Assembly: GCF_965283645.1 (NCBI RefSeq)
Contig: NZ_CBDIPG010000001.1
Coordinates: forward strand, 1,922,001-1,986,000
Origin: Kordia sp965283645
Lineage (GTDB): Bacteria; Bacteroidota; Bacteroidia; Flavobacteriales; Flavobacteriaceae
Length of the DNA: 64,000 bases
Direction of reading: 5' to 3'
Part shown: one piece after another, positions 42,640 through 52,110 of the stretch
How the letters are laid out: every line of letters begins with the position of its first letter
Numbering within the stretch: position 1 is the first letter of the stretch
Made by a program: the position numbers and the translations under genes
The notes under the pieces: model-generated
Told to the model about the DNA's origin: nothing
The model's database searches: none
What the model saw: the letters and a program-made list of their open reading frames with translations, nothing else

Positions 42640-44130
42640 CTAACGATTTCTCCAGAAAAATGGCGTTAAGAGAATTAATACGGTAAATAATTCCAAACGT
42701 CCTAAAAGCATTAAAAATGTACACCACCATTTCCCAAATGAAGGAATTGAGTTGTAATTTTCTAGCGGATTTAATGAACCTAATGCTGGCCCTACATTTC
42801 CTAAAGAAGAAGCTGCGCCACCAACTGCCGATTCAAAATCTAATCCTACAAAACCTAATACCAAAGCTCCAATTATAAACAACAACATATACAGAATAAA
42901 GAATCCTAAAATGTTGTATACAATATGTTCTGAAACTGATTTGTTATTGTATCGAACTGGAATAATGGCTCTTGGATGCAAGGTTCGTTTAAATTCTAAC
43001 AAGCCATTTTTGATCATCAGTAAATGTCGAACCACTTTTACACCTCCAGAAGTTGAACCTGCTGAACCTCCGAGAAACATTAAACCAAAAAAGGAAATCG
43101 TTAAAAATGTTGTCCACGAAGTAAAATCTGCCGTAACAAATCCTGTGGTGGTAATAACCGCAATAACTGAGAATAACGAATGTCTAAAATCACTTTCCAA
43201 CTCTCCCCAAACCATCGGATGGTATTCAGAAGGTTGTACGTTGGTCTGTGTATAAATAATTACCGTTGCTATGATGGTAAATATAAATATTAGAATTGCA
43301 TAGACTTTAAATTCTTCATCTTTTAGTATTTTCTGAATTTTCCCTTTGAATGCAAAGTAACTTAGGACAAAGTTTGTTCCTGCTAAGAACATAAATAAGA
43401 TGATAATATACTGAATAATTGGTTGTCCATTCCAATGCGCCACACTTGCATCTTTGGTTGAAAATCCTCCTGTAGATAACGTACATAATGCATGGTTTAT
43501 AGCATCAAAAAAGGACATTCCTGCTAAATTTAATAGAATGGTTTCAGCAATGGTATATCCAACATAAATCAACCATAAACGCTTTGCTGTATCGGTAATT
43601 CTTGGGTGTAATTTATCCGCACTCGGACCTGGTGCTTCCGCAGCAAATAATTGCATTCCTCCTATTCCTAGTAATGGCAAAATAGCAATGGCTAATACTA
43701 TAATTCCCATACCACCAATCCAGTGTGTTAGACTTCTCCAGAATAATATACCTTCTGGCAAACCTTCTATTTTTTCAAGAATGGTGGCGCCAGTTGTGGT
43801 ATAACCAGACATGGTTTCAAAAAAGGCATTGGTGAAATTTGGAATCACATCTGTAAATAAGTACGGAAACGTTCCCGAAAGGGACATAAAAATCCAACCG
43901 AAAGTTACCACAATATACCCTTCTCGTTTTTTGATTTCTTTTTTATGATCACGTGTGGTTAACATAAATAATGCTCCTGCAATAATGGTTACCAATCCTG
44001 CTAAAAACATTTCTAAGGTTACGCCGTCTTTGTAGATAAAACTTACCAACGTAGCCAAAAACATAAAACCACCATTACAGAGTAATAATAGTCCCATGAG
44101 GTGAAAAATGATTTTGTAATTTACTCTCAT
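42640..44130 (-). CDS. trkH: TrkH-family potassium uptake channel
   Basis: 496 residues, about ten membrane helices. Selectivity-filter-like loops: TTTGATIL in the first repeat (SGYTTTGATILEKI), STGGFSTKD in the second, TTTGFVTADF in the third and the Gly-rich GGSAGSTSGGVKVVRH after it. It forms the K+-conducting subunit, gated by TrkA. Nine bases separate its start from the trkA stop, so they are one operon (trkA first). Confidence 0.95.
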   Translation of the reverse strand: MRVNYKIIFHLMGLLLLCNGGFMFLATLVSFIYKDGVTLEMFLAGLVTIIAGALFMLTTRDHKKEIKKREGYIVVTFGWIFMSLSGTFPYLFTDVIPNFTNAFFETMSGYTTTGATILEKIEGLPEGILFWRSLTHWIGGMGIIVLAIAILPLLGIGGMQLFAAEAPGPSADKLHPRITDTAKRLWLIYVGYTIAETILLNLAGMSFFDAINHALCTLSTGGFSTKDASVAHWNGQPIIQYIIILFMFLAGTNFVLSYFAFKGKIQKILKDEEFKVYAILIFIFTIIATVIIYTQTNVQPSEYHPMVWGELESDFRHSLFSVIAVITTTGFVTADFTSWTTFLTISFFGLMFLGGSAGSTSGGVKVVRHLLMIKNGLLEFKRTLHPRAIIPVRYNNKSVSEHIVYNILGFFILYMLLFIIGALVLGFVGLDFESAVGGAASSLGNVGPALGSLNPLENYNSIPSFGKWWCTFLMLLGRLELFTVLILLTPFFWRNR

Positions 44131-44139
44131 TGGTAACAG

Positions 44140-45489
44140 TTACAGAAACATACGTTCTACTTTATTAATAGATCTTGGAAGACTGCATACAACAACTCTG
44201 TCGCCTTCTTGTATTTTAAAATCGCCCAAAGCAATCAAGCCTTCACCTTCACGAATTACACCTCCAATAATGGCAGATCGTGGAAAATCGAGGTCTTTTA
44301 CTTTTTTACCACATACGTGCGAAGTTCGCTTTACGATAAACTCTAGCAATTCGGCATTCATATTGTTGAGTCGTGTCATATCAACAACTTCACCTTTACG
44401 AATATGCCTAAATATATTGTTTGCCGCTAGTAGTTTTTTATTGATTAATGTATCAATTCCAATAGATTGTGATAATTGGAAATAATCCATATTTTCTACC
44501 AACGCAATTGTTTTTCGAATATTTTTTGATTTTGCTACCAAGCACGACATGATGTTCGTTTCTGAGTTTCCTGTCACAGCAATAAAGGCATCCATATCGT
44601 ACACACCTTCTTCTTCTAACAGTTCTACATTTCGTCCATCACCATAAATAATTAAGGCATTTGGAAGATCGTCAGCCAATTCAAATGCTTTCGATTTGTC
44701 TTTTTCAATCAATTTTACATTGAATCGATTTTGACATAAATCATTGGATGTTTTGATTCCGATATTACTTCCACCAAGAATCATTACATTTTTAATTTCT
44801 TCTTTTATTTTTCCAATCAACTTATACAATTCTTCCACACCACCTTTTGAGGTGATGAAATATACCTGATCGCCTTCTTTAAAAAGTGTATCTCCACGTG
44901 GAATTAACGTGTATTGAGTTCCAAATCGCTGAATTGCAATTGGCACAAAGTGTAGTTCTGGAAAAATATTTGCTGCTTCTTTTACGCTTTTTCCAACAAA
45001 TGGTGCTGTCCGTTGCAAAGTTGTTCCAACCATGGTTAACGCGCCATCTTCAAACTCATAACTATCATTAAATGCAGATTGATCTAATAATAATTTTATT
45101 TCGGCAGCAGCCAACTTTTCAGGAGAAATTAATTCATCAATTCCTAAGTCTTTAAAGCGCAGTTCCTCTTGATTATCAATGAATTCAGTATTTGAAATAC
45201 GTGCAATTGTTCGTTTGCAACCCAATTGCTTTGCCAATACGCAAATAGTAATGTTTGTTGTTTCTGAGGAAGTCACTGTAATTACCAAATCGGCAGAATC
45301 AACTCTAGCTTCTTTTAAAATATTAATTGAAGTTGCATCACCTCTGATCACACGAATATCTAAATGTGTATCTGCATATGCAAGATTGTCCTTGTTGCAG
45401 TCTATCAGTGTTATATCTTGGGATTCGTATGAAAGGAGTTTTGCTAAATGATATCCTACTTCACCAGCTCCAGCAATAATAATTCTCAT
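44140..45489 (-). CDS. trkA: Trk system potassium transporter, NAD-binding subunit TrkA
   Basis: 449 residues from the ATG at 45489 (MRIIIAGAGEVGYHLAKLL); a hydrophobic upstream extension in the open frame is not coding. Two RCK repeats, each an N-terminal Rossmann domain (GAGEVGYHLA; MILGGSNIGIKTS) plus TrkA_C (about 140-225 and 365-449). A -7 box (TATATTTG, 45515-45522, minus strand) is 25 bases before the ATG. It regulates TrkH by binding NAD(H)/nucleotides. Confidence 0.96.
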   Translation of the reverse strand: MRIIIAGAGEVGYHLAKLLSYESQDITLIDCNKDNLAYADTHLDIRVIRGDATSINILKEARVDSADLVITVTSSETTNITICVLAKQLGCKRTIARISNTEFIDNQEELRFKDLGIDELISPEKLAAAEIKLLLDQSAFNDSYEFEDGALTMVGTTLQRTAPFVGKSVKEAANIFPELHFVPIAIQRFGTQYTLIPRGDTLFKEGDQVYFITSKGGVEELYKLIGKIKEEIKNVMILGGSNIGIKTSNDLCQNRFNVKLIEKDKSKAFELADDLPNALIIYGDGRNVELLEEEGVYDMDAFIAVTGNSETNIMSCLVAKSKNIRKTIALVENMDYFQLSQSIGIDTLINKKLLAANNIFRHIRKGEVVDMTRLNNMNAELLEFIVKRTSHVCGKKVKDLDFPRSAIIGGVIREGEGLIALGDFKIQEGDRVVVCSLPRSINKVERMFL

Positions 45490-45514
45490 TGAATAATCTA
45501 TTGAAAAAAGAAGA

Positions 45515-45522
45515 CAAATATA
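45515..45522 (-). promoter_or_regulatory. Probable -7 box of the trkAH operon
   Basis: TATATTTG on the minus strand; it lies inside the longer trkA frame and so supports the ATG at 45489. Confidence 0.5.
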
Positions 45523-45772
45523 CGATAAAAAAGCCAGTATCAGCATATACTTTCTGTATTGAGTATCAGAATTGTATATCTATCGATTGCAAATTATAGC
45601 AAGATAAAAGAGTTAAAACCGCTTTGTGTGTAAAATATTGATGCTATTTATACGTGTACAACCAAATAAACGTTAAAATAAAACGAATAATTAGCTTCTG
45701 TATCAAGCTAGTATTTCTTTACATACATTCAAAATATAGCCGTAAGCTATCAACATTCAATGTAGGAATGTC

Positions 45773-45780
45773 TATATTTG
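45773..45780 (+). promoter_or_regulatory. Probable -7 box for ubiE-porT
   Basis: TATATTTG, 14 bases before the ubiE ATG at 45795; no good -33 box. It falls within the longer open frame, arguing against the upstream start. Confidence 0.45.
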
Positions 45781-45794
45781 CCAAAATTTCCTAT

Positions 45795-46523
45795 ATGTCG
45801 AAGAATGTAACACCATACAAAGAGTCAAATCTGGGTAAAAAAGAACAGGTTACAGAGATGTTTGATACGATTTCAAAGAATTATGATGGACTGAATCGTG
45901 TAATTTCTTTTGGTATTGATATTAAATGGCGCAAAAAAGTAGTCAAATTAGTTGGTGCACAACAGCCTACAACTATTTTGGACATTGCTACCGGAACTGC
46001 TGATTTGGCAATTAATTTAGCAGAAACAAGTGCTACACGTATTGTTGGATTGGATATTTCTCCAGGAATGCTTGAAGTCGGAAAACAGAAAATTAAGAAG
46101 AAAGAATTGCATGAGAAAATAGAAATGGTTTTAGGTGATGGAGAAAAACTTCCGTTTAAAGATAATTCTTTTGATGCCATTACAGTTGCTTTTGGTGTCC
46201 GTAATTTTGAAAACCTAGAACAAGGATTGCAAGAAATTTTAAGAGTTTTAAAACCGAAAGGAATTTTTGTTGTTTTGGAAACTTCTGTTCCTGTAAAAAC
46301 ACCTTTTAAACAATTCTATAATTTTTATACAAAAAACATTCTACCACTAATTGGAAAACTCTTTTCTAAAGACAATTCTGCCTACGGATACCTATCAGAA
46401 TCGGCGGCGGCATTTCCTTATGGTGAGAACTTCAACAATATTTTACGAAAAATTGGGTTTATAGATGTGAATGATAAACCACAAACGTTTGGTGTAGCGA
46501 CTATTTACACCGCAACAAAATAG
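45795..46523 (+). CDS. ubiE: Demethylmenaquinone methyltransferase (UbiE/MenG)
   Basis: 242 residues from the ATG at 45795 (MSKNVTPYKESNLGKKEQV). UbiE/COQ5 signatures: MFDTISKNYDGLNRVISFGID, the SAM-binding ILDIATGTADLA, and SFDAITVAFGVRNFENLEQGLQEILRVLKPKG. It makes menaquinone from demethylmenaquinone; menaquinone is the quinone accepted by the Na+-NQR in this group. porT follows after 5 bases. Confidence 0.95.
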   Translation: MSKNVTPYKESNLGKKEQVTEMFDTISKNYDGLNRVISFGIDIKWRKKVVKLVGAQQPTTILDIATGTADLAINLAETSATRIVGLDISPGMLEVGKQKIKKKELHEKIEMVLGDGEKLPFKDNSFDAITVAFGVRNFENLEQGLQEILRVLKPKGIFVVLETSVPVKTPFKQFYNFYTKNILPLIGKLFSKDNSAYGYLSESAAAFPYGENFNNILRKIGFIDVNDKPQTFGVATIYTATK

Positions 46524-46528
46524 ATTTT

Positions 46529-47248
46529 ATGAAGAAGATTTTAGTAATCATATGTTGTGTTTTTGCGCTTCAATCTGTTTCTGCTCAATTATTTAGCAAG
46601 AAAAAAGTCTTAAATGACGCAAGTGGAGGAAAAGGGCAAATTGATAATAACTTACTGACTTGGGGTTATTTTTTAGGATTTAATAGTTACGATTTTAAAT
46701 TTACATACAACAACAATGCAGATGCCATTCAGCTAAAACCATCCACAGGTTTTAATGTTGGATTGGTAGGTGATGTAAAGTTGAATAATTATATGAATTT
46801 ACGCTTAGAGCCAGGAATTTTCTTTTCTACACGTAATATAGAATATCCCGAAAGTTACGGACTTATAGATCCTGTAGATCGTATACGTGAAATAAAATCG
46901 AGTTATGTACATATTCCACTTTTACTAAAGATTGGAACCAAACGAATTAACAACATTAAACCGTTTATTGTAGGTGGATTTTCTACTTCATTGAATTTAT
47001 CGAGCAATCAAGATAATCCGGATGATAATAGCAACAATCAGTTCCGTATGAAAAAATCGACCTATTATTACGAATTAGGTTTTGGAGTTGATTTCTATTT
47101 ATACTATTTCAAATTTACACCTTCTATTCGTGGAGTTTTTGCATTGAATGACGAATTGGTTCGAGATCAAGATCCAAATAGTCCGTGGACAAGTAACATT
47201 CAGAAAATGCAATCACGTGGAATTTTTATCAACTTTACGTTTCAGTAG
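46529..47248 (+). CDS. porT: Type IX secretion protein PorT/SprT
   Basis: 239 residues. The signal peptide ends SVSAQ (about 19). An eight-strand-type outer-membrane barrel follows: TWGYFLGFNSYDFKF, GFNVGLVGDVKLNNYMNLRLEPGIFFSTR, YVHIPLLLKIGTKRINNIKPFIVGGF and the ending GIFINFTFQ. It matches the PorT family needed for T9SS secretion and gliding in Bacteroidota. From memory, sprT/porT follows ubiE in other Flavobacteriaceae, which strengthens the call. Confidence 0.88.
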   Translation: MKKILVIICCVFALQSVSAQLFSKKKVLNDASGGKGQIDNNLLTWGYFLGFNSYDFKFTYNNNADAIQLKPSTGFNVGLVGDVKLNNYMNLRLEPGIFFSTRNIEYPESYGLIDPVDRIREIKSSYVHIPLLLKIGTKRINNIKPFIVGGFSTSLNLSSNQDNPDDNSNNQFRMKKSTYYYELGFGVDFYLYYFKFTPSIRGVFALNDELVRDQDPNSPWTSNIQKMQSRGIFINFTFQ

Positions 47249-47350
47249 CATTCAATGTAATGCATCTTCGTTTCAGCATATTAGAAGAATCTTGTGTATT
47301 TAAGATGTCATACTATGTTTGTACAAGGATAATTTTATTAAATCTTAAAT

Positions 47351-48079
47351 TTAAAGAGTTGCTCGCTTAAACTCATTCAATAAAATTCCCGTTGCCATTG
47401 CCACATTTAAACTTTCGGTTTGTTGTGTTTCCCCAAAACGTGGAATCGCTATTTTTTTTGTGATGAATTTTGAAACTGCATCAGAAACGCCATTTGCTTC
47501 ATTTCCCATAACTAAAACTCCGTCAGTTGGCAAATTAGTTTTATACACATTACTTCCATCCATAAACGCACCAAAAACAGGCAATTTCGTTTCAGAAAGA
47601 TAATTTTTCAAATCTGTATACACCACATTCACACGCGTTAACGAACCCATAGTTGCTTGAATCACTTTCGGATTGTAACAATCAACAGTAGCTTCAGAAC
47701 ATACGAGATGTTGTACACCAAACCAATCACACAAACGAATAATAGTTCCTAAATTCCCAGGATCGCGCACGTCGTCTAACGCAACAAGTAAACCTTCTGA
47801 ATCAATTTTTAAGACATCTTTACTCTTAAATAATGCTAAAGCTGTATTAGGCGTTTTTAAAAAACTTACTTTTTTGAGTTCTGCTTCAGAAATTAGTGTT
47901 ATTTTTCGATCAGAAGCAAACAAATTAGCGTCCGTGGTAAACAAAGTATCAAGTTCAAAATTTGAGTTTAAAAACTCTTCAATGACTTTTTTACCTTCTG
48001 CAACGAACAGTCCTGTTGATTTTCGGTACTTTTTTTGATGTAAGCTCGTTATTGTTTTGATTTGTCTTTTGCTAATCAT
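47351..48079 (-). CDS. TrmH/SpoU-family RNA 2'-O-methyltransferase
   Basis: 242 residues. An N-terminal substrate-binding domain (about 1-90; RKSTGLFVAEGKKVIEEFL) is followed by the SPOUT knot: LVALDDVRDPGNLGTIIRLCDWFG, VLVMGNEANGVS and IAIPRFGETQQTESLNVAMATGILL. It methylates the 2'-OH of a ribose in tRNA or 23S rRNA; the target cannot be read. It is divergent from tamL, whose promoter partly overlaps the start of this gene. Confidence 0.93.
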   Translation of the reverse strand: MISKRQIKTITSLHQKKYRKSTGLFVAEGKKVIEEFLNSNFELDTLFTTDANLFASDRKITLISEAELKKVSFLKTPNTALALFKSKDVLKIDSEGLLVALDDVRDPGNLGTIIRLCDWFGVQHLVCSEATVDCYNPKVIQATMGSLTRVNVVYTDLKNYLSETKLPVFGAFMDGSNVYKTNLPTDGVLVMGNEANGVSDAVSKFITKKIAIPRFGETQQTESLNVAMATGILLNEFKRATL

Positions 48080-48097
48080 GCAAATAGTTTAATTTTG
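48067..48097 (+). promoter_or_regulatory. Bacteroidota-type promoter of tamL
   Basis: -33 TTTG (48068-48071), 18 bases, then -7 TAATTTTG (48090-48097). An excellent consensus match that would start RNA at about 48104. It overlaps the first codons of the divergent TrmH gene. Confidence 0.65.
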
Positions 48098-48117
48098 AAT
48101 TCGAAAAACACCTCTTA

Positions 48118-50658
48118 TTGAAATCCTTTTTAGCAAAAATATCATTATTTATTATAATTCTCACATTGATTAGCGCTTGTAATTCGATCAAGCGTGTAAA
48201 AGATGGTGAATTGCTGCTTGTTAAAAACAACTTGATTGTCAACGACGAGAAGTCAAATGATGTAGATGCGCTGAGTCAAATGTATCAAAAACCAAACAGC
48301 CGTTTTCTAAATTATCCATTACGACTCAATATTTATAATTTGGCTGGAGAAAATCCTGATTCGGTTTTTAATGCTTGGATTAATAGAGATCCTAAGCGTT
48401 ACGAACGTTTAAAAAGACGCTACTCTAATAAACAAATTAGAGAAATGACAAATTACAAAAGAGGTTTTAATAATTGGTTAAAAAAAACAGGAGAAGCACC
48501 TGTAATTATTGACGATCGAAAAACGAAAAAAACGACCAATCGTTTAAAAGTGTATTATCAAAATAAAGGATTTTTCAATGCAACTGCGAATTATAAAATT
48601 ACGCCTTCCGAAAAGGAAAAAAGAGCAAGTATTGATTACACTGTAAACACAGGAAATCCGTATATAATTGACAGCTTGCAAGTTACCATTAAGTCGCGCG
48701 ATTTAGACTCTATTTACAACCTAAGCAAAAATAAATCTTTTATAAAAGTTGGCAAACAATTTAACACAGGTGATTTTTACAATGAACGGGAACGTTTGAC
48801 GGTTTTATTTCGAAATTCAGGAATTTATAACTTTCAACTAAACTCCATCAAACCAACTGTCGGATTGGACACAATTAATAAAGATTACGACTTGGCAGTT
48901 GCCTTAAAAATCAACAACTTACAAGTTAGGCAAAATGATTCCATTGTTGAAAAAGAATACAAAGTTCATAAGATTAAAAAAGTAAATATTTACACAGATT
49001 ATACCTATGAAAATTCTAAAAAAACATACATAGACTCTGTAACGTATAAAAATTACACCATATATTCGAATGATAAATTACGGTTTCGCCCAAAGGCAAT
49101 TACGGATGCAATTTTCATTAATCCGGGCGAAATTTACAGAGATAATGATCGCACGTTAACCTATAAACACATTAGTAATTTACGAACGTTTAAATATCCA
49201 AACATTCAATATCAATACGAAAATGATAGTCTGACGGATTTGGTCACAAATATTTACTTAACACCAAGAAAAAAGTTTTCACTTGGTTTTGATATTGATA
49301 TTACACATTCCAACATTCAAGATTATGGTTTTTCGTTTAGTACATCATTAATAAGTAGAAATGTATTTCGTGGTGCCGAAACGCTTGAAATTTCGGCAAG
49401 AGGAACACTTGGAGCTTCCAAAGATGTTGCCGATTCTGAAGATCAATTTTTTAATATTTCTGAAATTGGAGCTGATATAAAGTTAAACTTTCCACGTTTC
49501 TTTTTTCCGTTTAATACTGAACGAATTATTCCAAAATACATGCTACCTACAACCGTAGTTTCGTTAGGAACAAGTGTGCAACAAAATATTGGTCTCGACA
49601 GGCAAAACTTTACAGGATTAATTCGTTACAATTGGACGCCAAGTAAAAAGAATTCGTTCAGTTTTGAACTTTTCAACTTACAATTTATTCGAAACCTAAA
49701 TGCTAGTAACTATTTCAATGTATATCAAAGTTCGTACGATCGCTTAAATGCGGTTGCGCTTAGTTCTGACTATATTGATGATGATGCTTCGTTAAATATC
49801 GCTTCAGGCGAAACAGACGCATTTATTGCAGATGTTGTATCTAACGATTATCCTGTAACGGATAGCGAACTTTCAACAGTATTGAGTGTTGCACAACGAC
49901 AATTCCGATTGACGCAAGATAACCTAATTGCTTCCTCAAAAATTAACTTTACACACAACAACAAAGAAAGTCTTTCCGACAATAATTTCTATCAATTTAG
50001 AACCGAATTAGAGTTGGCAGGAAACTTACTATCTACGATTGCAAGTACGGCAAATCTTCAAAAAAATGATCGTGGAAAATACAAGCTATTTGGCGTTCCG
50101 TACTCTCAATATGTAAAAACAGAGTTTGACTTCATTAAACATTGGGAACTTTCTGGAAAGCGAGATGTTTTGGCTTTTCGTACCTTTTTTGGAATTGCCA
50201 TTCCATATGGAAATTCAGATAACATTCCGTTTGCACGAAGTTACTTTGGTGGTGGATCAAATGACAACAGAGCTTGGAGTGCATATCAATTAGGACCAGG
50301 ACGATCGGCAAGTATTTTAGACTTTAACGAAGCAAACTTAAAAATAACGTCAAACGTAGAATATCGTTTTGACTTATTCGGAAGCTTCAAAGGTGCGTTA
50401 TTTGCAGATGCAGGAAACATTTGGAATGTGTTTGATGACATTGAAGACGAAGATCGAAAATTTAATGGTTTGGAATCGTTACAAGACATTGCTTTAGGAA
50501 CCGGATTTGGATTGCGATACGATTTTAGTTTCTTCGTATTGCGTTTTGATGTTGGTTTCAAAACCTACGATCCGGCATATGAGCTTGGCAATCGTTGGTT
50601 TAAAGATTACAACTTCGGAAACGCGGTATACAATATTGGAATTAATTATCCTTTCTAA
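48118..50658 (+). CDS. tamL: Translocation and assembly module lipoprotein TamL (BamA/Omp85 family)
   Basis: 846 residues. The lipoprotein signal has lipobox LISAC (Cys 21). Periplasmic POTRA-like repeats (about 90-330; YYQNKGFFNATANYKI, VKVGKQFNTG-like FIKVGKQFNTGDFYNERERL) precede an Omp85 barrel with conserved FARSYFGGGSNDNRAWSAYQLGPG and the end YNIGINYPF. A lipidated BamA homologue is typical of Bacteroidota. The start is TTG at 48118: an in-frame stop lies at 48082-48084 with no ATG between, and the signal peptide begins right at this codon. tamB is not adjacent here. Confidence 0.9.
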   Translation: MKSFLAKISLFIIILTLISACNSIKRVKDGELLLVKNNLIVNDEKSNDVDALSQMYQKPNSRFLNYPLRLNIYNLAGENPDSVFNAWINRDPKRYERLKRRYSNKQIREMTNYKRGFNNWLKKTGEAPVIIDDRKTKKTTNRLKVYYQNKGFFNATANYKITPSEKEKRASIDYTVNTGNPYIIDSLQVTIKSRDLDSIYNLSKNKSFIKVGKQFNTGDFYNERERLTVLFRNSGIYNFQLNSIKPTVGLDTINKDYDLAVALKINNLQVRQNDSIVEKEYKVHKIKKVNIYTDYTYENSKKTYIDSVTYKNYTIYSNDKLRFRPKAITDAIFINPGEIYRDNDRTLTYKHISNLRTFKYPNIQYQYENDSLTDLVTNIYLTPRKKFSLGFDIDITHSNIQDYGFSFSTSLISRNVFRGAETLEISARGTLGASKDVADSEDQFFNISEIGADIKLNFPRFFFPFNTERIIPKYMLPTTVVSLGTSVQQNIGLDRQNFTGLIRYNWTPSKKNSFSFELFNLQFIRNLNASNYFNVYQSSYDRLNAVALSSDYIDDDASLNIASGETDAFIADVVSNDYPVTDSELSTVLSVAQRQFRLTQDNLIASSKINFTHNNKESLSDNNFYQFRTELELAGNLLSTIASTANLQKNDRGKYKLFGVPYSQYVKTEFDFIKHWELSGKRDVLAFRTFFGIAIPYGNSDNIPFARSYFGGGSNDNRAWSAYQLGPGRSASILDFNEANLKITSNVEYRFDLFGSFKGALFADAGNIWNVFDDIEDEDRKFNGLESLQDIALGTGFGLRYDFSFFVLRFDVGFKTYDPAYELGNRWFKDYNFGNAVYNIGINYPF

Positions 50659-50721
50659 TAAGTAGTTCTGCTTTTTGATCTAAAAACAGTATCTTTTTCA
50701 CAATCAATTCAAGTAAAACAC

Positions 50722-51816
50722 ATGAGTTTCTTCAAATCATTATTTAGCAAAAAAGAACAACCAATTCATTCCTATGCTGATTTCTGGAATTGGTTTCAAC
50801 AACACGAAAAGAAATTCTTTAAGGTATTAAAAAATCAAGACGATATTCATACACTATTTTTTGAGAAACTATCGCCCAAACTCAATGAACTAAGAGAAGG
50901 ATTTTGGTTTTTAGCAGGAATGTACGCAGATACAACTGCCGAATTAATTCTTACCGCAGATGGCGTCACTAAAAATATTGTTTTTGTAGAAGAATTAGTA
51001 GCTGCTGCGCCAAAAATAAACAATTGGAAAATTACGGCACTCAAACAACCTTCTGACGTTAGCAAATTGGGTGTAAATATTGATGGTTACAAATTTGATG
51101 CGACAAGCTTACATTTTTATGCAATAAATCATCCTGAAATGCCCGACGAAATTGATATCATCATTACACACGATAAGTACAATGAAGAAAATAGAACTTC
51201 CATGCTTAACGGAATGTACATTGCCTTAGATGTATTTTTGGGAGAATTAAAAACAGTGACTACTATTGACAACCTTGACATCATAAACACCATAGATGCC
51301 ACAGAAGAACTAATTCCATTTGAAAAACTCAAAGACTTTCTCATTTGGCGCGAAAAAGAATTCATTGAAAAATATCAAGGAACGCGTCACAATACGAAAA
51401 ACGACAACTATGCAGCAATGGAGGGAACGCTACAAAATGGACTGCCGTTACTTGCCATCATCAACGCCGAATTACTCCATTGGGACAGCAAAGCTTCACA
51501 TCCTTGGATTGTACATGTAGAACTCAACTATGATAGAGCAAACAACAATGGACTGCCAACTGATGACGACTACGAATTGCTAAGCGAAATAGAAGACAAC
51601 ATTGTGGCACAACTAAAAGATGCCGAAGGATATCTTAATATTGGAAGACAAACGGCAGATTCTGTACGTGAAGTTTACTTTGCGTGTATTGACTTTAGGA
51701 AACCTTCAAAAGTTTTAGATAAGATAAAGAAAACGTATCAGGATAAAATTAAAATCGATTTTGAGATCTACAAAGACAAATACTGGCAATCGTTTCATCG
51801 ATTTATGCATGAATAA
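50722..51816 (+). CDS. DUF695-domain protein
   Basis: 364 residues, cytoplasmic. The N-terminal ~110 residues open with SYADFWNWFQQHEKKFFKVLK, a common start in this family; the C-terminal DUF695 region (about 220-360) holds WIVHVELNYDRANNNGLP, LSEIEDNIVAQL, YLNIGRQTADSVREVYFACIDFRKPSKVLD and the end YWQSFHRFMHE. The function is unknown. It starts 63 bases after tamL, and no terminator is obvious between them, so cotranscription is possible. Confidence 0.82.
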   Translation: MSFFKSLFSKKEQPIHSYADFWNWFQQHEKKFFKVLKNQDDIHTLFFEKLSPKLNELREGFWFLAGMYADTTAELILTADGVTKNIVFVEELVAAAPKINNWKITALKQPSDVSKLGVNIDGYKFDATSLHFYAINHPEMPDEIDIIITHDKYNEENRTSMLNGMYIALDVFLGELKTVTTIDNLDIINTIDATEELIPFEKLKDFLIWREKEFIEKYQGTRHNTKNDNYAAMEGTLQNGLPLLAIINAELLHWDSKASHPWIVHVELNYDRANNNGLPTDDDYELLSEIEDNIVAQLKDAEGYLNIGRQTADSVREVYFACIDFRKPSKVLDKIKKTYQDKIKIDFEIYKDKYWQSFHRFMHE

Positions 51817-52076
51817 TCAATTTCTGCTGTATTTCTAAATCTAACATTAAATCTGTAAAATACAGAAACACTAAAACGTTTGCGCTTTCAAACCATTCGA
51901 AAACAAGCATTTATTTCTTCAAAAAACCATCAACAACAAATCAATAATTTTCCAAAAACACAAACATTTTGACAGGATTACTAGCCTGAAAACGATTAAA
52001 ATTATCAAATTCGTAAAAGTAGCTTCTCTTCTACTCCTAAAATTACCAACTACGTAAAAACTCATCACATTTTTAG
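51817..52076. other. Intergenic stretch before fbaA
   Basis: About 260 AT-rich bases. I see no gene, no clear hairpin with a T run and no repeat in it. Confidence 0.5.
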
Positions 52077-52084
52077 TACTTTTG
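52077..52084 (+). promoter_or_regulatory. Probable -7 box for fbaA
   Basis: TACTTTTG (TAnnTTTG), 26 bases before the ATG at 52111; no clear -33 box. Confidence 0.45.
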
Positions 52085-52110
52085 TAATCCAAACAAAAAA
52101 ACTAAAGACG

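Noticed and set aside
42536..42730. N-terminal extension of the 42278-42535 gene
   Set aside because: It would overlap the 3' end of trkH in another frame and start without signals; the ATG at 42535 gives a compact protein.
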